Below are positions 44,275 to 53,730 of a DNA stretch of 64,000 bases, one piece after another (positions within the stretch are counted from its first letter, which is position 1; every line of letters starts with the position of its first letter). The stretch is from positions 261,735-325,734 of the forward strand of contig NZ_JBNILN010000004.1 in the NCBI RefSeq assembly GCF_050107715.1. Reading direction: 5' to 3'. The notes beneath the pieces were generated by a model, which had not been told where the DNA came from, did no database searches, and saw only the letters and a program-made list of their open reading frames with translations. The position numbers and the translations under genes are program-made. This stretch comes from Metabacillus_B sp050107715. GTDB lineage: Bacteria > Bacillota > Bacilli > Bacillales > Bacillaceae.

Positions 44275-45615
44275 TTATCCGACTATTTTTGATTGCTGTA
44301 AATAGGAAGTATTGTATTGACCTGATTTAAATACGTCATCTTTTACAATTTTTGAAAAAAGCGGCACATTAGATTTGACTCCCTCAATCCTAACGTTTTC
44401 AAATACCTCCGAGGCTTTTTCCAAAGCCTTATCCCGGTTTTCTCCATACACGACAGCTTTGGCAATCAGCGGGTCATAAAAAGGAGTGATTTGATTCCCT
44501 TCTTCGTATGTGCGGTCAAGCACAAAATCTGCATGTTCAGGATATGTAAACGCATTCAGTTTTCCAGGAGAAGGGATAAACCTCACTGGGTCTTCAGCAT
44601 AAATCCGGAACTCCAAAGCGTGGCCGAGCTTTCGGATTTCTGACTGGCTCAGCGGCAGCACCTTCCCATCAGCTGCCAGTATCTGCCACTTCACAAGGTC
44701 AAGACTGGTGATCATTTCAGTTACTCGGTGCTCCACCTGAAGGCGGGTATTCATTTCGAGAAAGTAAAACTGCTCCTTTTCATCCATGATAAACTCAACG
44801 GTTCCTGCATTTCTGTATCCAACGTGAAGGGCTGCTTTGACCGCTGCTCCGCAAATGTTCCTGCGCGTTTCTTCTGAAATGCTCGGAGAGGGCGCTTCCT
44901 CTATAACCTTTTGATTCCGCCGCTGAACGGAGCACTCCCGTTCAAATAAATGAACCGCATGTCCATGATCATCCCCAAAAATCTGCACCTCAATATGACG
45001 GGACTCTGAAATATATTTTTCAAGAAAAACTTCATCATTTCCGAAATAAGCTTTCGCTCTTGTTTTAGCGGAGACAAAAACCTTTTCTAAATCTTCCCGG
45101 CTCTCAAGGAGCTGCATCCCGATGCCTCCGCCACCTCCGCTCGCCTTCAACATAACAGGGTATCCAATCCGCTCAGCTATTACAGCCGCCTCATCCACTG
45201 TCCCAATCGCGAATCCGCTCCCTGGAACGACCGGTATTCCAGCCTCCTGCATCGTCTTTCTAGCTGTCACCTTGTCTCCCATTTTTTCAATTACTGAAGA
45301 AGGCGGACCGATAAATACAAGACCTCTCTGCTCCGTTTTCTTAACAAACTCACTATTCTCTGATAGAAAGCCATATCCTGGATGTATAGCGTCAGCCCCT
45401 TCTCTAACAGCAAGGTCCAATATGTCATCTGCGAGCAAATAGGACTTCGCAACTGGCGCTTCTCCTATGCGGAATGAATAATCTGCGGCTTTTACATAAG
45501 GAAGGTCCTGATCCGCATCCGAGTAAATGGCAATGGTTTCAATCTGCATTTTTTGGCACGTTTCAATAATTCTTGAAGCAATTTCCCCCCTGTTGGCAAT
45601 CAAGATTTTTTTCAC
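44275..45615 (-). CDS. Biotin carboxylase subunit of acyl-CoA carboxylase
   Basis: ATP-grasp enzyme carboxylating the biotin carrier, 446 residues from the GTG at 45615 (KKILIANRGEIASRII). The start is chosen for GGGGGTGGAGGTA immediately upstream and the family N-terminus. It has the glycine-rich ATP loop KASGGGGGIGM, the signature FLEMNTRLQVEH and RECSVQRRNQK. First gene of the trio. It differs in location from the housekeeping accBC pair, suggesting a catabolic carboxylase. Confidence 0.93.
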   Translation of the reverse strand: MKKILIANRGEIASRIIETCQKMQIETIAIYSDADQDLPYVKAADYSFRIGEAPVAKSYLLADDILDLAVREGADAIHPGYGFLSENSEFVKKTEQRGLVFIGPPSSVIEKMGDKVTARKTMQEAGIPVVPGSGFAIGTVDEAAVIAERIGYPVMLKASGGGGGIGMQLLESREDLEKVFVSAKTRAKAYFGNDEVFLEKYISESRHIEVQIFGDDHGHAVHLFERECSVQRRNQKVIEEAPSPSISEETRRNICGAAVKAALHVGYRNAGTVEFIMDEKEQFYFLEMNTRLQVEHRVTEMITSLDLVKWQILAADGKVLPLSQSEIRKLGHALEFRIYAEDPVRFIPSPGKLNAFTYPEHADFVLDRTYEEGNQITPFYDPLIAKAVVYGENRDKALEKASEVFENVRIEGVKSNVPLFSKIVKDDVFKSGQYNTSYLQQSKIVG

Positions 45616-45781
45616 TACCTCCACCCCCTGCATTAATGGCTTAGTAAGGCCGGCACTGAATATCCAGCCAGTGTCCAGAGCATTCAGATCCTGCCCTGTA
45701 TAAAAAAGCACATCTTCAATAATATGTTTCTACAATATAATGAAAACTCCTTTAAAAATTTGAAAGCGTTTTCGTTTCATT

Positions 45782-45809
45782 TTGAAATCCTTTGCTCCCA
45801 TGCTATAAT
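45782..45809 (+). promoter_or_regulatory. Sigma-A promoter of ylbP
   Basis: TTGAAA at 45782, a 16-nt spacer, and a perfect TATAAT at 45804. The ylbP ATG follows 60 bases later, behind AAGGGGGAAA. The promoter lies in the 254-bp divergent gap shared with the carboxylase operon. Confidence 0.8.
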
Positions 45810-45869
45810 AAGAGTAGTCGGTAAATTTAAAATTTTGCTGCTTTTCATCTGCATCAAGGGGGAAAAAAC

Positions 45870-46346
45870 ATGCATAAGGTGGAACGCCTTGTCATTAACT
45901 ACAAAACACTTGAAGAATTTAAAAGGTTTAAAGAATACGGACTTCAGGAGCTTTCCATGCTCGAGGAACTGGAAGGAAACATGATTGAAAATGACAGCGA
46001 TTCTCCTTTTTACGGAATCTACTTTGGAGAAAAACTAGTTGCAAGGATGAGCTTGTACAAAGTGGATAAAAAATTCGACCAGTACTTTACTCCACAGCAA
46101 GACTACCTTGAGCTTTGGAAGCTTGAAGTTCTGCCTGACTATCAGCGGGCGGGATACGGCCAATCCCTGGTAGAGTTTGCGAAATCCTTTAAGCTTCCAA
46201 TAAAAACGAACCCAAGAGTTAAGTCAGCCGACTTTTGGAGCAAGATGGACTTTGAGGCAGTTAAGTATGATATGGACCGTGATAAGGGAGAAAATCCGCT
46301 GCTCTGGTCACCGGACTCCTCTCATCATTCCTCAGAATCAGCCTAA
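45870..46346 (+). CDS. ylbP: YlbP, GNAT-family N-acetyltransferase
   Basis: 158-residue GNAT fold protein, homologue of B. subtilis YlbP. The acetyl-CoA segment is WKLEVLPDYQRAGYGQSLVEFA (motif A, QxxGxG-like RAGYGQ). The N-terminal half has a conserved ESMLEE-like acidic helix. The substrate is unknown. It is followed by a strong terminator and is a single-gene transcript on the plus strand. Confidence 0.9.
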   Translation: MHKVERLVINYKTLEEFKRFKEYGLQELSMLEELEGNMIENDSDSPFYGIYFGEKLVARMSLYKVDKKFDQYFTPQQDYLELWKLEVLPDYQRAGYGQSLVEFAKSFKLPIKTNPRVKSADFWSKMDFEAVKYDMDRDKGENPLLWSPDSSHHSSESA

Positions 46347-46351
46347 AGAGA

Positions 46352-46383
46352 AAAGGACCGCGCCCATTCAGCGGTCCTTTTTT
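46352..46383 (+). terminator. Intrinsic terminator after ylbP
   Basis: AAAGGACCGC and GCGGTCCTTT around CCCATTCA, followed by TTTG. Confidence 0.9.
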
Positions 46384-46494
46384 GATCTTCTCGCATCCAT
46401 TATTTTAGAATCAGGTACAGCGGCCTGCATCAGGCGGAGGGGCGCCAAGCTCCACCCTTTTCTACATGACGGCTGCCCTCCGCTCTTTAAGACG

Positions 46495-47097
46495 TTACTT
46501 TTCAATACGCTCAAGGTTTCCGTTCCGGTCCATTTGAAACTTTACTTTGCGGTTCCTTTCGTCCTCATGCGACAGAGCCATCTTCCTTGCTCGATCCATA
46601 ATTTCAATCAAAGAATGATAGTCTTCTTCCACAAGCTCGAGCTGACTTTGCAGCAGCTGCTTTTCTTTCTCAAGCTCTTCCACTCTGCTGCGTAATTGAT
46701 TCATTTCAGCGGAAAGCTCCTCGTTTTTCTCTTTTAAATCAACAATATTGCCTGATTCGTCATAAGCTTCCAGAAACTTTACTACTTCTTTTATGGTAAG
46801 ATTGCTTTTCTCGGCAGGAGACCTGAAAATCTCTGTTTTACTCTCTTCAGGCACAGGCTCTATCTTTACCCTCGCCTCCTTGCGCTGTTTCTTGGCTAAA
46901 TCGATCCCTGACTTATATTGCTTTCTTACGTGTGAATTCCAGCGGAAACCGCACGCAGCTGCTGTCCTTGTTAAATGTCTGCCCACTTCCTCAAAAGCAG
47001 CGAGCTGCGTTCCACCATCCCGGATTTGACGAAGCACAACCTCTGCAAGCAGCAAATCCTCATCCCTGGTCCACGCATCCTGTCTTGTAGCTGTCAT
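46495..47097 (-). CDS. gerR: RsfA-family sporulation transcription factor (GerR/YlbO)
   Basis: 200 residues from the ATG at 47097, with GGGAGGG six bases upstream. The N-terminal Myb/SANT-like DNA-binding domain is at residues 1-60 (DAWTRDEDLLLAEVVLRQI, CGFRWNSHVR). A long coiled coil follows (ELSAEMNQLRSRVEELEKEK). YlbO/GerR of B. subtilis is a sigma-E-regulated modulator of mother-cell genes. A CATATGAT sequence upstream is a possible but imperfect sigma-E -10. Confidence 0.9.
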   Translation of the reverse strand: MTATRQDAWTRDEDLLLAEVVLRQIRDGGTQLAAFEEVGRHLTRTAAACGFRWNSHVRKQYKSGIDLAKKQRKEARVKIEPVPEESKTEIFRSPAEKSNLTIKEVVKFLEAYDESGNIVDLKEKNEELSAEMNQLRSRVEELEKEKQLLQSQLELVEEDYHSLIEIMDRARKMALSHEDERNRKVKFQMDRNGNLERIEK

Positions 47098-47332
47098 CCC
47101 AATCCCTCCCACCATGTTTTTACTAATCATATGCTACTGGTAGAATTGATAGACTATGTACAAAAACAAAAGCGGATGGTGTCTGCTTCAGAGATGACCG
47201 GAGAGAATCGATTGACTCCTTCCTATAGAATGATGCCGAAAGGCTGGTATCCATAAAGTTCAGCCGGTTTCCTGCTGCTGACCCAATATGTATTCCGGAT
47301 AGCGTAATGCGTTCTCCTGATCATGCATCCAG

Positions 47333-48100
47333 TTAGGATTTCTTGAAAAACCGGTCTACTGCCAGATGGTGCTCTTCTTTCTCCCATAATCGAGCACACC
47401 CTTTTATCTCCTTTTCCATCCTCTCCCATAGTAAGCTTTGCATGAGCTTATTCACTGAAATCCCTTTATAGGCACGTCCGACAGCCGGATTATCCGGAAG
47501 AGACTGCTGAATGATTTTCATCCCCTCTTCCCTGTACTTTGACGCCGGAACGATATGATTAATCCATCCGCCTGCTTTACATTCTTCAGCACTATATATC
47601 CGCGACGAACAAAACACTTCCAATGCGGCAGCTGACGGAACTCTTTCCATTAATAGTGATGCTCCTCCCCAGCCGGTTGTAATGGATAAGGTTCCTTGAA
47701 TAAAGCCCATTTTTACTCCAGCCTTTGCAATCCTGGTATCCGCAGCCATGGCCAGCTCACAGCCTCCCCCAACAGATGAACCATTAATCAGAGCGAAAAC
47801 GGGAGCCGGAAAAACCGCAAACCGGTACAGTATTTCCCCCATGCGATGAAGCATCCCATAGGCGTCCCTCTCTGTTTTTAAGCCGTGGAAGGCAGAAAGA
47901 TCACCTCCCGAGCAAAAGGCATCCTCTCCATCTCCGGTAAGGACCAGTGCACGTATGTCCTCCCTGTGCTCATACTGATGTAAAAACATCTCCAGCTCAG
48001 TCATTACATCAAAATCGACAGCGTTCCTTTTTTCAGGACGATTCAGCCTGATTTCAACGATTCCATTTCCCGCTTCTGTAATTATCACCTTTTCTCCCAT
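47333..48100 (-). CDS. Enoyl-CoA hydratase/isomerase family protein
   Basis: Crotonase-fold enzyme, 255 residues. Oxyanion-hole segments are AFCSGGDLSAFHGL and GSSVGGGCELAMAADTRIA. The usual second catalytic glutamate is in a SITTGWGGASLLMERV segment whose local sequence differs from classic hydratases (GxGGTQRL), so the reaction is uncertain. It may act near the acyl-CoA carboxylase in branched-chain or fatty-acid metabolism, but it is not in that operon. Confidence 0.88.
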   Translation of the reverse strand: MGEKVIITEAGNGIVEIRLNRPEKRNAVDFDVMTELEMFLHQYEHREDIRALVLTGDGEDAFCSGGDLSAFHGLKTERDAYGMLHRMGEILYRFAVFPAPVFALINGSSVGGGCELAMAADTRIAKAGVKMGFIQGTLSITTGWGGASLLMERVPSAAALEVFCSSRIYSAEECKAGGWINHIVPASKYREEGMKIIQQSLPDNPAVGRAYKGISVNKLMQSLLWERMEKEIKGCARLWEKEEHHLAVDRFFKKS

Positions 48101-48206
48101 ATCCCATCACCCCGTTTTTCAGATGAAACCATTATATCACGGTGATTTGAAGGGGCTTTCATTAAGGTGCGATTTTTTTCGATGCCCAATCCCCGGCACA
48201 AACCAC

Positions 48207-48249
48207 AAAAAACCCGCTAAGAAGCAGCAGCTTCCAGCGGGTTTTTTTA
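48207..48249 (-). terminator. Intrinsic terminator after rpmF (bidirectional)
   Basis: Minus strand: ACCCGCTGGAAGC pairs with GCTTCTTAGCGGGT around TGCT, followed by TTTTTTG. The plus strand also ends in seven T. Confidence 0.9.
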
Positions 48250-48255
48250 CGAATC

Positions 48256-48429
48256 TTATTTTTCTACAACTTCTTTTCCTTTGTATGATCCACAAGCTTT
48301 ACATACACGGTGAGACATTTTCATTTCACCGCAGTTAGGGCATGTTACCATACCAGGCACTTGCAATTTGAAGTGTGTACGACGCAATCTTTTTCTTGTT
48401 TTAGAAGTTCTTCTAAAAGGTACAGCCAT
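48256..48429 (-). CDS. rpmF: 50S ribosomal protein L32
   Basis: 57 residues from the ATG at 48429, with AAGGAGGTGGG immediately upstream. The start MAVPFRRTSKTRKRLRRTHF is the highly conserved L32 N-terminus. A four-cysteine zinc ribbon (CPNC and CKAC) marks this as the zinc-binding form. It is downstream of ylbN as in B. subtilis. Confidence 0.98.
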   Translation of the reverse strand: MAVPFRRTSKTRKRLRRTHFKLQVPGMVTCPNCGEMKMSHRVCKACGSYKGKEVVEK

Positions 48430-48520
48430 TCTTCCCACCTCCTTAAAGAGTGTTAAACTTACATGTTCTGGATGAAGACGGTATTTATCCGATCATCTGA
48501 TTAAAGCTAAAATTCAGCCT

Positions 48521-49045
48521 TTAGCTTTCGTTATTGTTATCGAAGAATTTGGCCAGGCCGGCCATTCTCGGATCCACTTTATTTTTGTTTTCCTCTTCGG
48601 ACACGACTTTCCAGTCTTTGCCCTCCTGAGGAGCGGCTCCTTCTTCGTTAACGCTGTCGCTGAAGACCTGCATTGGAATTTCGAGAAGAATCAGTTCTTT
48701 AATTGCTGGAATTAAATCGACTTCATCGCTGTCCAGCGTGTGAATTTCTCCTTCAGCTTCCTCATCATAGTCTGTCGGTTTCAATAGGTATACTTCAGTT
48801 GTCTCAATATGAAAAGGAAATGGGACATCGACAAGCGTTCTGGCACATGGAAGTGTCAGGACTCCTGTGATTGTCATCTGAAATGCAGCTTGATCCGATT
48901 GGATGGCCGCTCTGCCCGTAATATGAACAGGTGAAATGTCTCTCACTTCCTGATGCTCTTCAATCAGCTCAGTGAGATTGATCACTTCATTCAGTTCCAA
49001 TCCTTTGCTTTGATATTGATATAACTGGTTGATTAACCATTTCAT
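48521..49045 (-). CDS. ylbN: YlbN, DUF177 (YceD) family protein
   Basis: 174-residue DUF177 protein, the usual partner gene of rpmF across bacteria. Conserved segment LTLPCARTLVDVPFPF (CAR motif) is visible. E. coli and plant members are linked to 23S rRNA accumulation; the B. subtilis role is unclear. It is most likely cotranscribed with rpmF, 91 bases downstream. Confidence 0.93.
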   Translation of the reverse strand: MKWLINQLYQYQSKGLELNEVINLTELIEEHQEVRDISPVHITGRAAIQSDQAAFQMTITGVLTLPCARTLVDVPFPFHIETTEVYLLKPTDYDEEAEGEIHTLDSDEVDLIPAIKELILLEIPMQVFSDSVNEEGAAPQEGKDWKVVSEEENKNKVDPRMAGLAKFFDNNNES

Positions 49046-49270
49046 AACGTATCACCTCAAGGCAACAAAGGTAATTATAGCTTTCACTATTCCATTTGTC
49101 AATATTTTTTCTTTACACTATAATATAGTCATTCCGGCAGTCTTTCCATACATCAGCGGCACAATAACTAGCATTATAACATAACTTTGCCTGCCGTTGT
49201 TTAAAGATGGCCAAGCTGTATATATCTTAACATGGTTGATCCGCAAAACAAAATAAAGGAGCCAATTTCA

Positions 49271-50506
49271 GTGAATATATTAGGGCTGATTGTTGAATAC
49301 AACCCATTTCATCATGGACATCTTTATCATATGCAGAAATCGGTTAAAGCCGCTGAAGCCGATTTGACAATAGCTGTCATGAGCGGGAACTTTCTGCAAA
49401 GGGGTGAGCCTGCCCTTTTGCCGAAGTGGGAGCGGGCCAGAATGGCACTGGAGGCGGGTGCAGACCTTGTCATTGAACTGCCTTATGCTTTTGCCTCACA
49501 AAAAGCAAGTACGTTTGCTAACGGAGCGGTTTCTATTTTGGATTCTCTTAAAGCCAATCATCTATGCTTCGGAAGCGAGGATGGAGAAATTGAACCGTTT
49601 CTGCGTACGTTCAGTGCGATTACGGAAAATGAAGATCAATACAGTTCACACATAAAAGAATTTATTAAACAGGGCTTAAGCTATCCAAAAGCGCTTTCTC
49701 TTTCCTTCAGTAAAATTAAGGACCACTCGGGACCTCTCGCTGATCTCACTAAACCAAATAATATTTTAGGGTTTCAATATGTGTCTTCAATTGCAGAACA
49801 GCAAAGCGGGATGAAGGCTCTTACAATTAAGCGCACATCCGCTCAATACCATGATCAGGATCTTCCCGAGGGCAAGGTAGCCAGTGCGACATCACTCAGA
49901 AACGCTATATTCAGCGGACCTCATGGTTTAAAGGATATCAGAGGTTTTGTTCCGGATTATACGTTCAATATTTTAACGCAGCGAGTCAAAGAAGGGTTTC
50001 CATTCATGAACTGGGAGCGGTTTTTCCCATATTTGCAATATACGGTCCTGACGATGGAACCAAGCGAGCTTGCAGAAATTTATGAAGTAGAGGAAGGGCT
50101 GGAGAACCGCCTGGCAGCTTCAATCAAAGAGGCCTCAACTTTTAAGGAGTTTATGGAAAAGCTAAAAACAAAGCGGTATACGTGGACAAGGCTGCAAAGA
50201 ATGTGTGTTCATTTGCTGACAAGGACCACTAAAGAAAAAATGCACAGAGCAATAAATAATGAGCGGAGCCCTTACATACGTGTGCTTGGCATGAACGAGT
50301 CCGGACAGCGCTACCTTGGCAGTGTCAAGAAGACCCTCTCTGTGCCTCTCATTTCGAATGTGAATGCCTTCAATCATCCTGCATTGGAGCTGGATATTAA
50401 AGCATCTGCTGTTTATGCAATGGGCTTTCCACAATCCATGCGTGCCCAGCTGCTCAAAACAGAATACTCCACACCTCCGATTCGATTGCAGCAACAAAAA
50501 CCATAG
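49271..50506 (+). CDS. tmcAL: tRNA(Met) cytidine acetate ligase TmcAL (YlbM)
   Basis: Makes N4-acetylcytidine at the wobble base of elongator tRNA-Met using acetate and ATP. It has 411 residues from the GTG at 49271, with AAGGAG nine bases upstream. The nucleotidyltransferase HIGH-like motif is VEYNPFHHGHLYH at residues 7-19, with SGNFLQRGEPAL following. An earlier in-frame ATG at 49232 has no ribosome site. Divergent from ylbN. Confidence 0.95.
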   Translation: MNILGLIVEYNPFHHGHLYHMQKSVKAAEADLTIAVMSGNFLQRGEPALLPKWERARMALEAGADLVIELPYAFASQKASTFANGAVSILDSLKANHLCFGSEDGEIEPFLRTFSAITENEDQYSSHIKEFIKQGLSYPKALSLSFSKIKDHSGPLADLTKPNNILGFQYVSSIAEQQSGMKALTIKRTSAQYHDQDLPEGKVASATSLRNAIFSGPHGLKDIRGFVPDYTFNILTQRVKEGFPFMNWERFFPYLQYTVLTMEPSELAEIYEVEEGLENRLAASIKEASTFKEFMEKLKTKRYTWTRLQRMCVHLLTRTTKEKMHRAINNERSPYIRVLGMNESGQRYLGSVKKTLSVPLISNVNAFNHPALELDIKASAVYAMGFPQSMRAQLLKTEYSTPPIRLQQQKP

Positions 50507-50510
50507 GAAC

Positions 50511-50548
50511 AGCCGCCTGACAACACAGGCGGCTGCTGTTTATTTTTC
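50511..50548 (+). terminator. Terminator between convergent tmcAL and ylbL
   Basis: AGCCGCCTG and CAGGCGGCT around ACAACA, then TGCTGTTTATTTTT. It overlaps the last codons of ylbL on the other strand. Confidence 0.82.
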
Positions 50549-51574
50549 CTTTAATTTTCCCAAATAAGCAACGGCATCACTAAATTGATCAACAGGGATA
50601 ATTTTCATTTTCGTGTCTATGTCTTTTGCTGTTTTGACCGCTTCATTATAATTGGAATTGGATCTTCCATTTTCATTGGGCGCAAAGAAAATTTCTGCTC
50701 CGGATTTGTCAGCTGCTACGATTTTCTGGGAGATCCCTCCGATCGGGCCGACTTCTCCGGTTTCAGCTATCGTGCCTGTTCCTGCAATGGTATATCCTTT
50801 TGTAAAATCCTCTTCTGTAAGCTGGTCATAAATCTCCAGGCTCATCATTAACCCTGCAGAAGGTCCGCCGATGTCTTCTGTGTTTAGCTTAATATCCGGA
50901 TTGACTGTTACTTCTCTGTCGGTCATCAAGGTTATTCCGATCCCTGCTTTCGCTCCACTATTGAGTGCATCGGGAAACTTGGCGATTGGTATGCTTGCCG
51001 TCTTTTTCCTGCCATCCCGCTCAAAGGTGATGTTCACCTGGTCGCCCGCATTTTTTTTGCTTACATATGCTGTGAACTCCTCTGCGCTCTTCAATTTTCT
51101 CCCGTCTGCTTCAAACACCCGATCCCCGGCCTTTAAAGCATCTGCAGCGGGCATGCCTTTAATCAATGAATTGACGTATACTCCGTTAAAATCGCTTTTC
51201 ACTTCTTTTCCCGCTTCTTCATAGGCAAGGATCAAAGCCGATTCCTGCGATCCTTCCATAAGCTTCAGCTGGCGGTTCAAATATTCTTCATCCGATTCAT
51301 CGGGTGCTTTCACCTGACCGATTGGAACAATTTCCGCATAGCGGTCAAATTGCGCAAATACATAGCCTAGTATACTGGCCCTCCCTATACTGACGGTTGT
51401 CAGCGAAAAGCTTCCTGCTGAGTCGTAACCGCCGTCCACGTTAATGATTGGCTCCAGCTCTGAAGCGCTGCCGGGCTTTGTTATGTAGTAGGGCAGCTTT
51501 ATATAGGAAATGGCCATGGCAATCAGGATGCCGATGACAAAAGCGCGGATGGCCCCTTTTCGTCTATTCTTCAT
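50540..51574 (-). CDS. ylbL: YlbL, PDZ-domain Lon-type (S16) membrane protease
   Basis: 344 residues from the ATG at 51574, with AAGGAG upstream. One N-terminal membrane anchor (FVIGILIAMAISYIKL), a PDZ domain around residues 120-220 (LIKGMPAADALKAGDRVFEA), then the Lon-like proteolytic domain with GGPSAGLMMSLEIYDQ (serine) and TGTIAETGEVGPIGGISQK (lysine region). B. subtilis YlbL is linked to degradation of the division inhibitor YneA. Its start overlaps the ylbK stop. Confidence 0.94.
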   Translation of the reverse strand: MKNRRKGAIRAFVIGILIAMAISYIKLPYYITKPGSASELEPIINVDGGYDSAGSFSLTTVSIGRASILGYVFAQFDRYAEIVPIGQVKAPDESDEEYLNRQLKLMEGSQESALILAYEEAGKEVKSDFNGVYVNSLIKGMPAADALKAGDRVFEADGRKLKSAEEFTAYVSKKNAGDQVNITFERDGRKKTASIPIAKFPDALNSGAKAGIGITLMTDREVTVNPDIKLNTEDIGGPSAGLMMSLEIYDQLTEEDFTKGYTIAGTGTIAETGEVGPIGGISQKIVAADKSGAEIFFAPNENGRSNSNYNEAVKTAKDIDTKMKIIPVDQFSDAVAYLGKLKEK

Positions 51575-52355
51575 TACGCGACTCCTTCCAATTGTCAATC
51601 AAAGAACGGATGGCTTCCAGGTTACTCCTGGCTTCTGCTTCCCCGCTCATCATAATCTCCTGTATGTTTGTAAAAGATCTTGAACTGAATTTGGCTACCT
51701 TTGGGCGGAGCATGATATCAGAAGCCAAAGCGCGGTGATGGACGAGTTCGTCCTGCATGATATCGAGGCTTTGCATAATCACATCAAATATGGAAGTGAT
51801 GGATTCCTGTTTTTTGACAACGGACACATCTACGGAAATGACAATGTCTGCACCCATTTCCCTTGCAACCGAAACCGGAACACGGTCCACAACTCCTCCA
51901 TCGACAAGCATCCTGCCGTTGACTGTCTCCGGAACAAAAATCCCGGGAATGGCTATGCTCGCGCGAACAGCTTCAGCGACAGGTCCCTTCTTAAAGACCA
52001 CTTTTTCTCCCGTGCATAAATCCGTTGCCACAATCGCTAAAGGAATATTCAAATCTTCTATATTATTGCCTTTTGTGAAGGCACGTATCAAACCCTTTAT
52101 CTTTTCCCCTGCAATAAACCCCATTTTAGGAATGGTCACATCCAAATAATAGCTGCGTTTAAAAGCGGCTGCAATTTGATAAAGGCTTTTGATCTCCAAG
52201 CCTGCTGCATAAAAACTGCCGACCAGCGCCCCCATGCTGCTCCCGGCAATCATGTGAATGGGAATCCCCTCATCTGTCAGTACTTTTATTACCCCAAGAT
52301 GAGCAAAGCCTCTGGCTCCACCTGATCCGAGCGCTAATCCAATTTTAGGTTCCAT
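51564..52355 (-). CDS. ylbK: YlbK, patatin-like phospholipase/esterase
   Basis: 263-residue RssA/patatin-family serine hydrolase. It has the oxyanion loop GSGGARGFAHLG, nucleophile elbow GSSMG near residue 40 and the catalytic Asp in VDGGVVDRVP. No signal peptide is seen, so it is probably cytoplasmic. It overlaps ylbL by 11 nt and forms an operon with it. Substrate unknown. Confidence 0.92.
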   Translation of the reverse strand: MEPKIGLALGSGGARGFAHLGVIKVLTDEGIPIHMIAGSSMGALVGSFYAAGLEIKSLYQIAAAFKRSYYLDVTIPKMGFIAGEKIKGLIRAFTKGNNIEDLNIPLAIVATDLCTGEKVVFKKGPVAEAVRASIAIPGIFVPETVNGRMLVDGGVVDRVPVSVAREMGADIVISVDVSVVKKQESITSIFDVIMQSLDIMQDELVHHRALASDIMLRPKVAKFSSRSFTNIQEIMMSGEAEARSNLEAIRSLIDNWKESRNEE

Positions 52356-52517
52356 CCACTTGGCCCTCCTCCTGATAATTCAAGGCTCTTAGTGAATCTT
52401 ATGGTCTAAAAAGGACCGCTATTCTCGTATATTAAGGTATTAGAAGCTGTACATGCCTGACAACCATTTTATCATTACACAGTTCTTAATGTATAGAACT
52501 AGAGCGGGGGTAAACTG

Positions 52518-53723
52518 TTGAGCCGGGAAAAATGGAACACGCTTATTATTGCTTTGGTCATGATGGCTCTCACTGCATCCATCATTTTACACCCAAAAGC
52601 GTCATTGGAAGCGTCGCAGGCAGGTCTTGATGTGTGGTGGAGGATCGTTTTTCCTTCCCTGCTCCCTTTTTTCATTGTATCAGAGCTTTTAATCGGTTTT
52701 GGAATCGTGCGCTTTGCAGGTGTGCTGCTTGAGCCAGTTATGAGGCCTCTTTTTCGCGTTCCCGGGGCAGGCGGTTTTGTATGGGCAATGGGAATCGCTT
52801 CCGGTTTTCCTGCGGGTGCGAAGCTCACTTCCCTGCTGAGAAAAGAAAAACAGCTGACAGCAATTGAAGCAGAAAGGCTCGTTTCATTTACGAATTGTTC
52901 AAACCCCCTCTTCATTTTCGCTGCCGTTTCGGTTGGTTTTTTTAAAAATCCTGCTCTCGGCCTTCTGCTTGCTGCAGCCCATTACTTATCCAATGTATGT
53001 GTTGGAGTGATGATGAGGTTTCATGGGAACAGCAGAGAAGAGCGGGCGCTCTCGAGAAGCAGGGTTCTTCCTTTTCCGTCTTTGTCAGAAGCGTTCGCTG
53101 CATTGCACAAGACGAGATTAAAAAACAAGAAACCAATAGGAAAAATGCTGGGTGATGCGGTGCTCGGTTCTGTACAAACCCTATTGGTCATAGGCGGCTT
53201 TATCATTTTATTTTCTGTGCTGAACAAAATTCTCAGCATTACGGGCTTCATCGGAATTCTTTCCTCCGGTATGGCACAGCTGTTCAGTCTGTTCTCCCTG
53301 CCTGTATCACTGACGCAGCCTTTGCTTGCCGGTGTTTTTGAAATTACTCATGGCAGCATGCAGGCAAGCAATGCTGAGGCCGGCCTTTTGTTTCAGGCCA
53401 TTATTGCAAGCTTCATTCTTGCCTTCAGCGGTCTTTCTGTACAAGCGCAAGTGGCAAGCATCCTTGCTGAAACGGACATCCGATTCCTCCCCTTCTTTTT
53501 TGCACGAATCATGCAGGGATTCATTGCCGCGTTCCTTACATGGCTGCTATGGAAGCCTCTTTACTTAAACAGGGGGGGCGTAACAGAAACATATGGCACT
53601 GGAGGAAGGCCAAACGGTTTTGAAGAGTATGATTGGCTATTGGGTTCCGGGCCGGCTATTACACTTTTTTTTCTCTTTTTGTATATTATTCTCTATTGGC
53701 GGAGGACAGCCGCCGCCTATTAA
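52518..53723 (+). CDS. ylbJ: YlbJ, sporulation integral membrane protein
   Basis: 401-residue polytopic protein with nucleoside-recognition (Gate) domains, starting at a TTG behind GCGGGGGTAA. Conserved segments are ITGFIGILSSGMAQ and GVFEITHGSMQASN. YlbJ of B. subtilis is sigma-E dependent and needed for spore cortex formation. I could not identify a convincing sigma-E box in the 160 bases before it. Confidence 0.93.
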   Translation: MSREKWNTLIIALVMMALTASIILHPKASLEASQAGLDVWWRIVFPSLLPFFIVSELLIGFGIVRFAGVLLEPVMRPLFRVPGAGGFVWAMGIASGFPAGAKLTSLLRKEKQLTAIEAERLVSFTNCSNPLFIFAAVSVGFFKNPALGLLLAAAHYLSNVCVGVMMRFHGNSREERALSRSRVLPFPSLSEAFAALHKTRLKNKKPIGKMLGDAVLGSVQTLLVIGGFIILFSVLNKILSITGFIGILSSGMAQLFSLFSLPVSLTQPLLAGVFEITHGSMQASNAEAGLLFQAIIASFILAFSGLSVQAQVASILAETDIRFLPFFFARIMQGFIAAFLTWLLWKPLYLNRGGVTETYGTGGRPNGFEEYDWLLGSGPAITLFFLFLYIILYWRRTAAAY

Positions 53724-53730
53724 CAGTAAG

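Noticed and set aside
47223..47429. 68-codon minus-strand frame overlapping the end of the enoyl-CoA hydratase gene
   Set aside because: It runs mostly within the 3' part of that gene in another frame and has no ribosome site.
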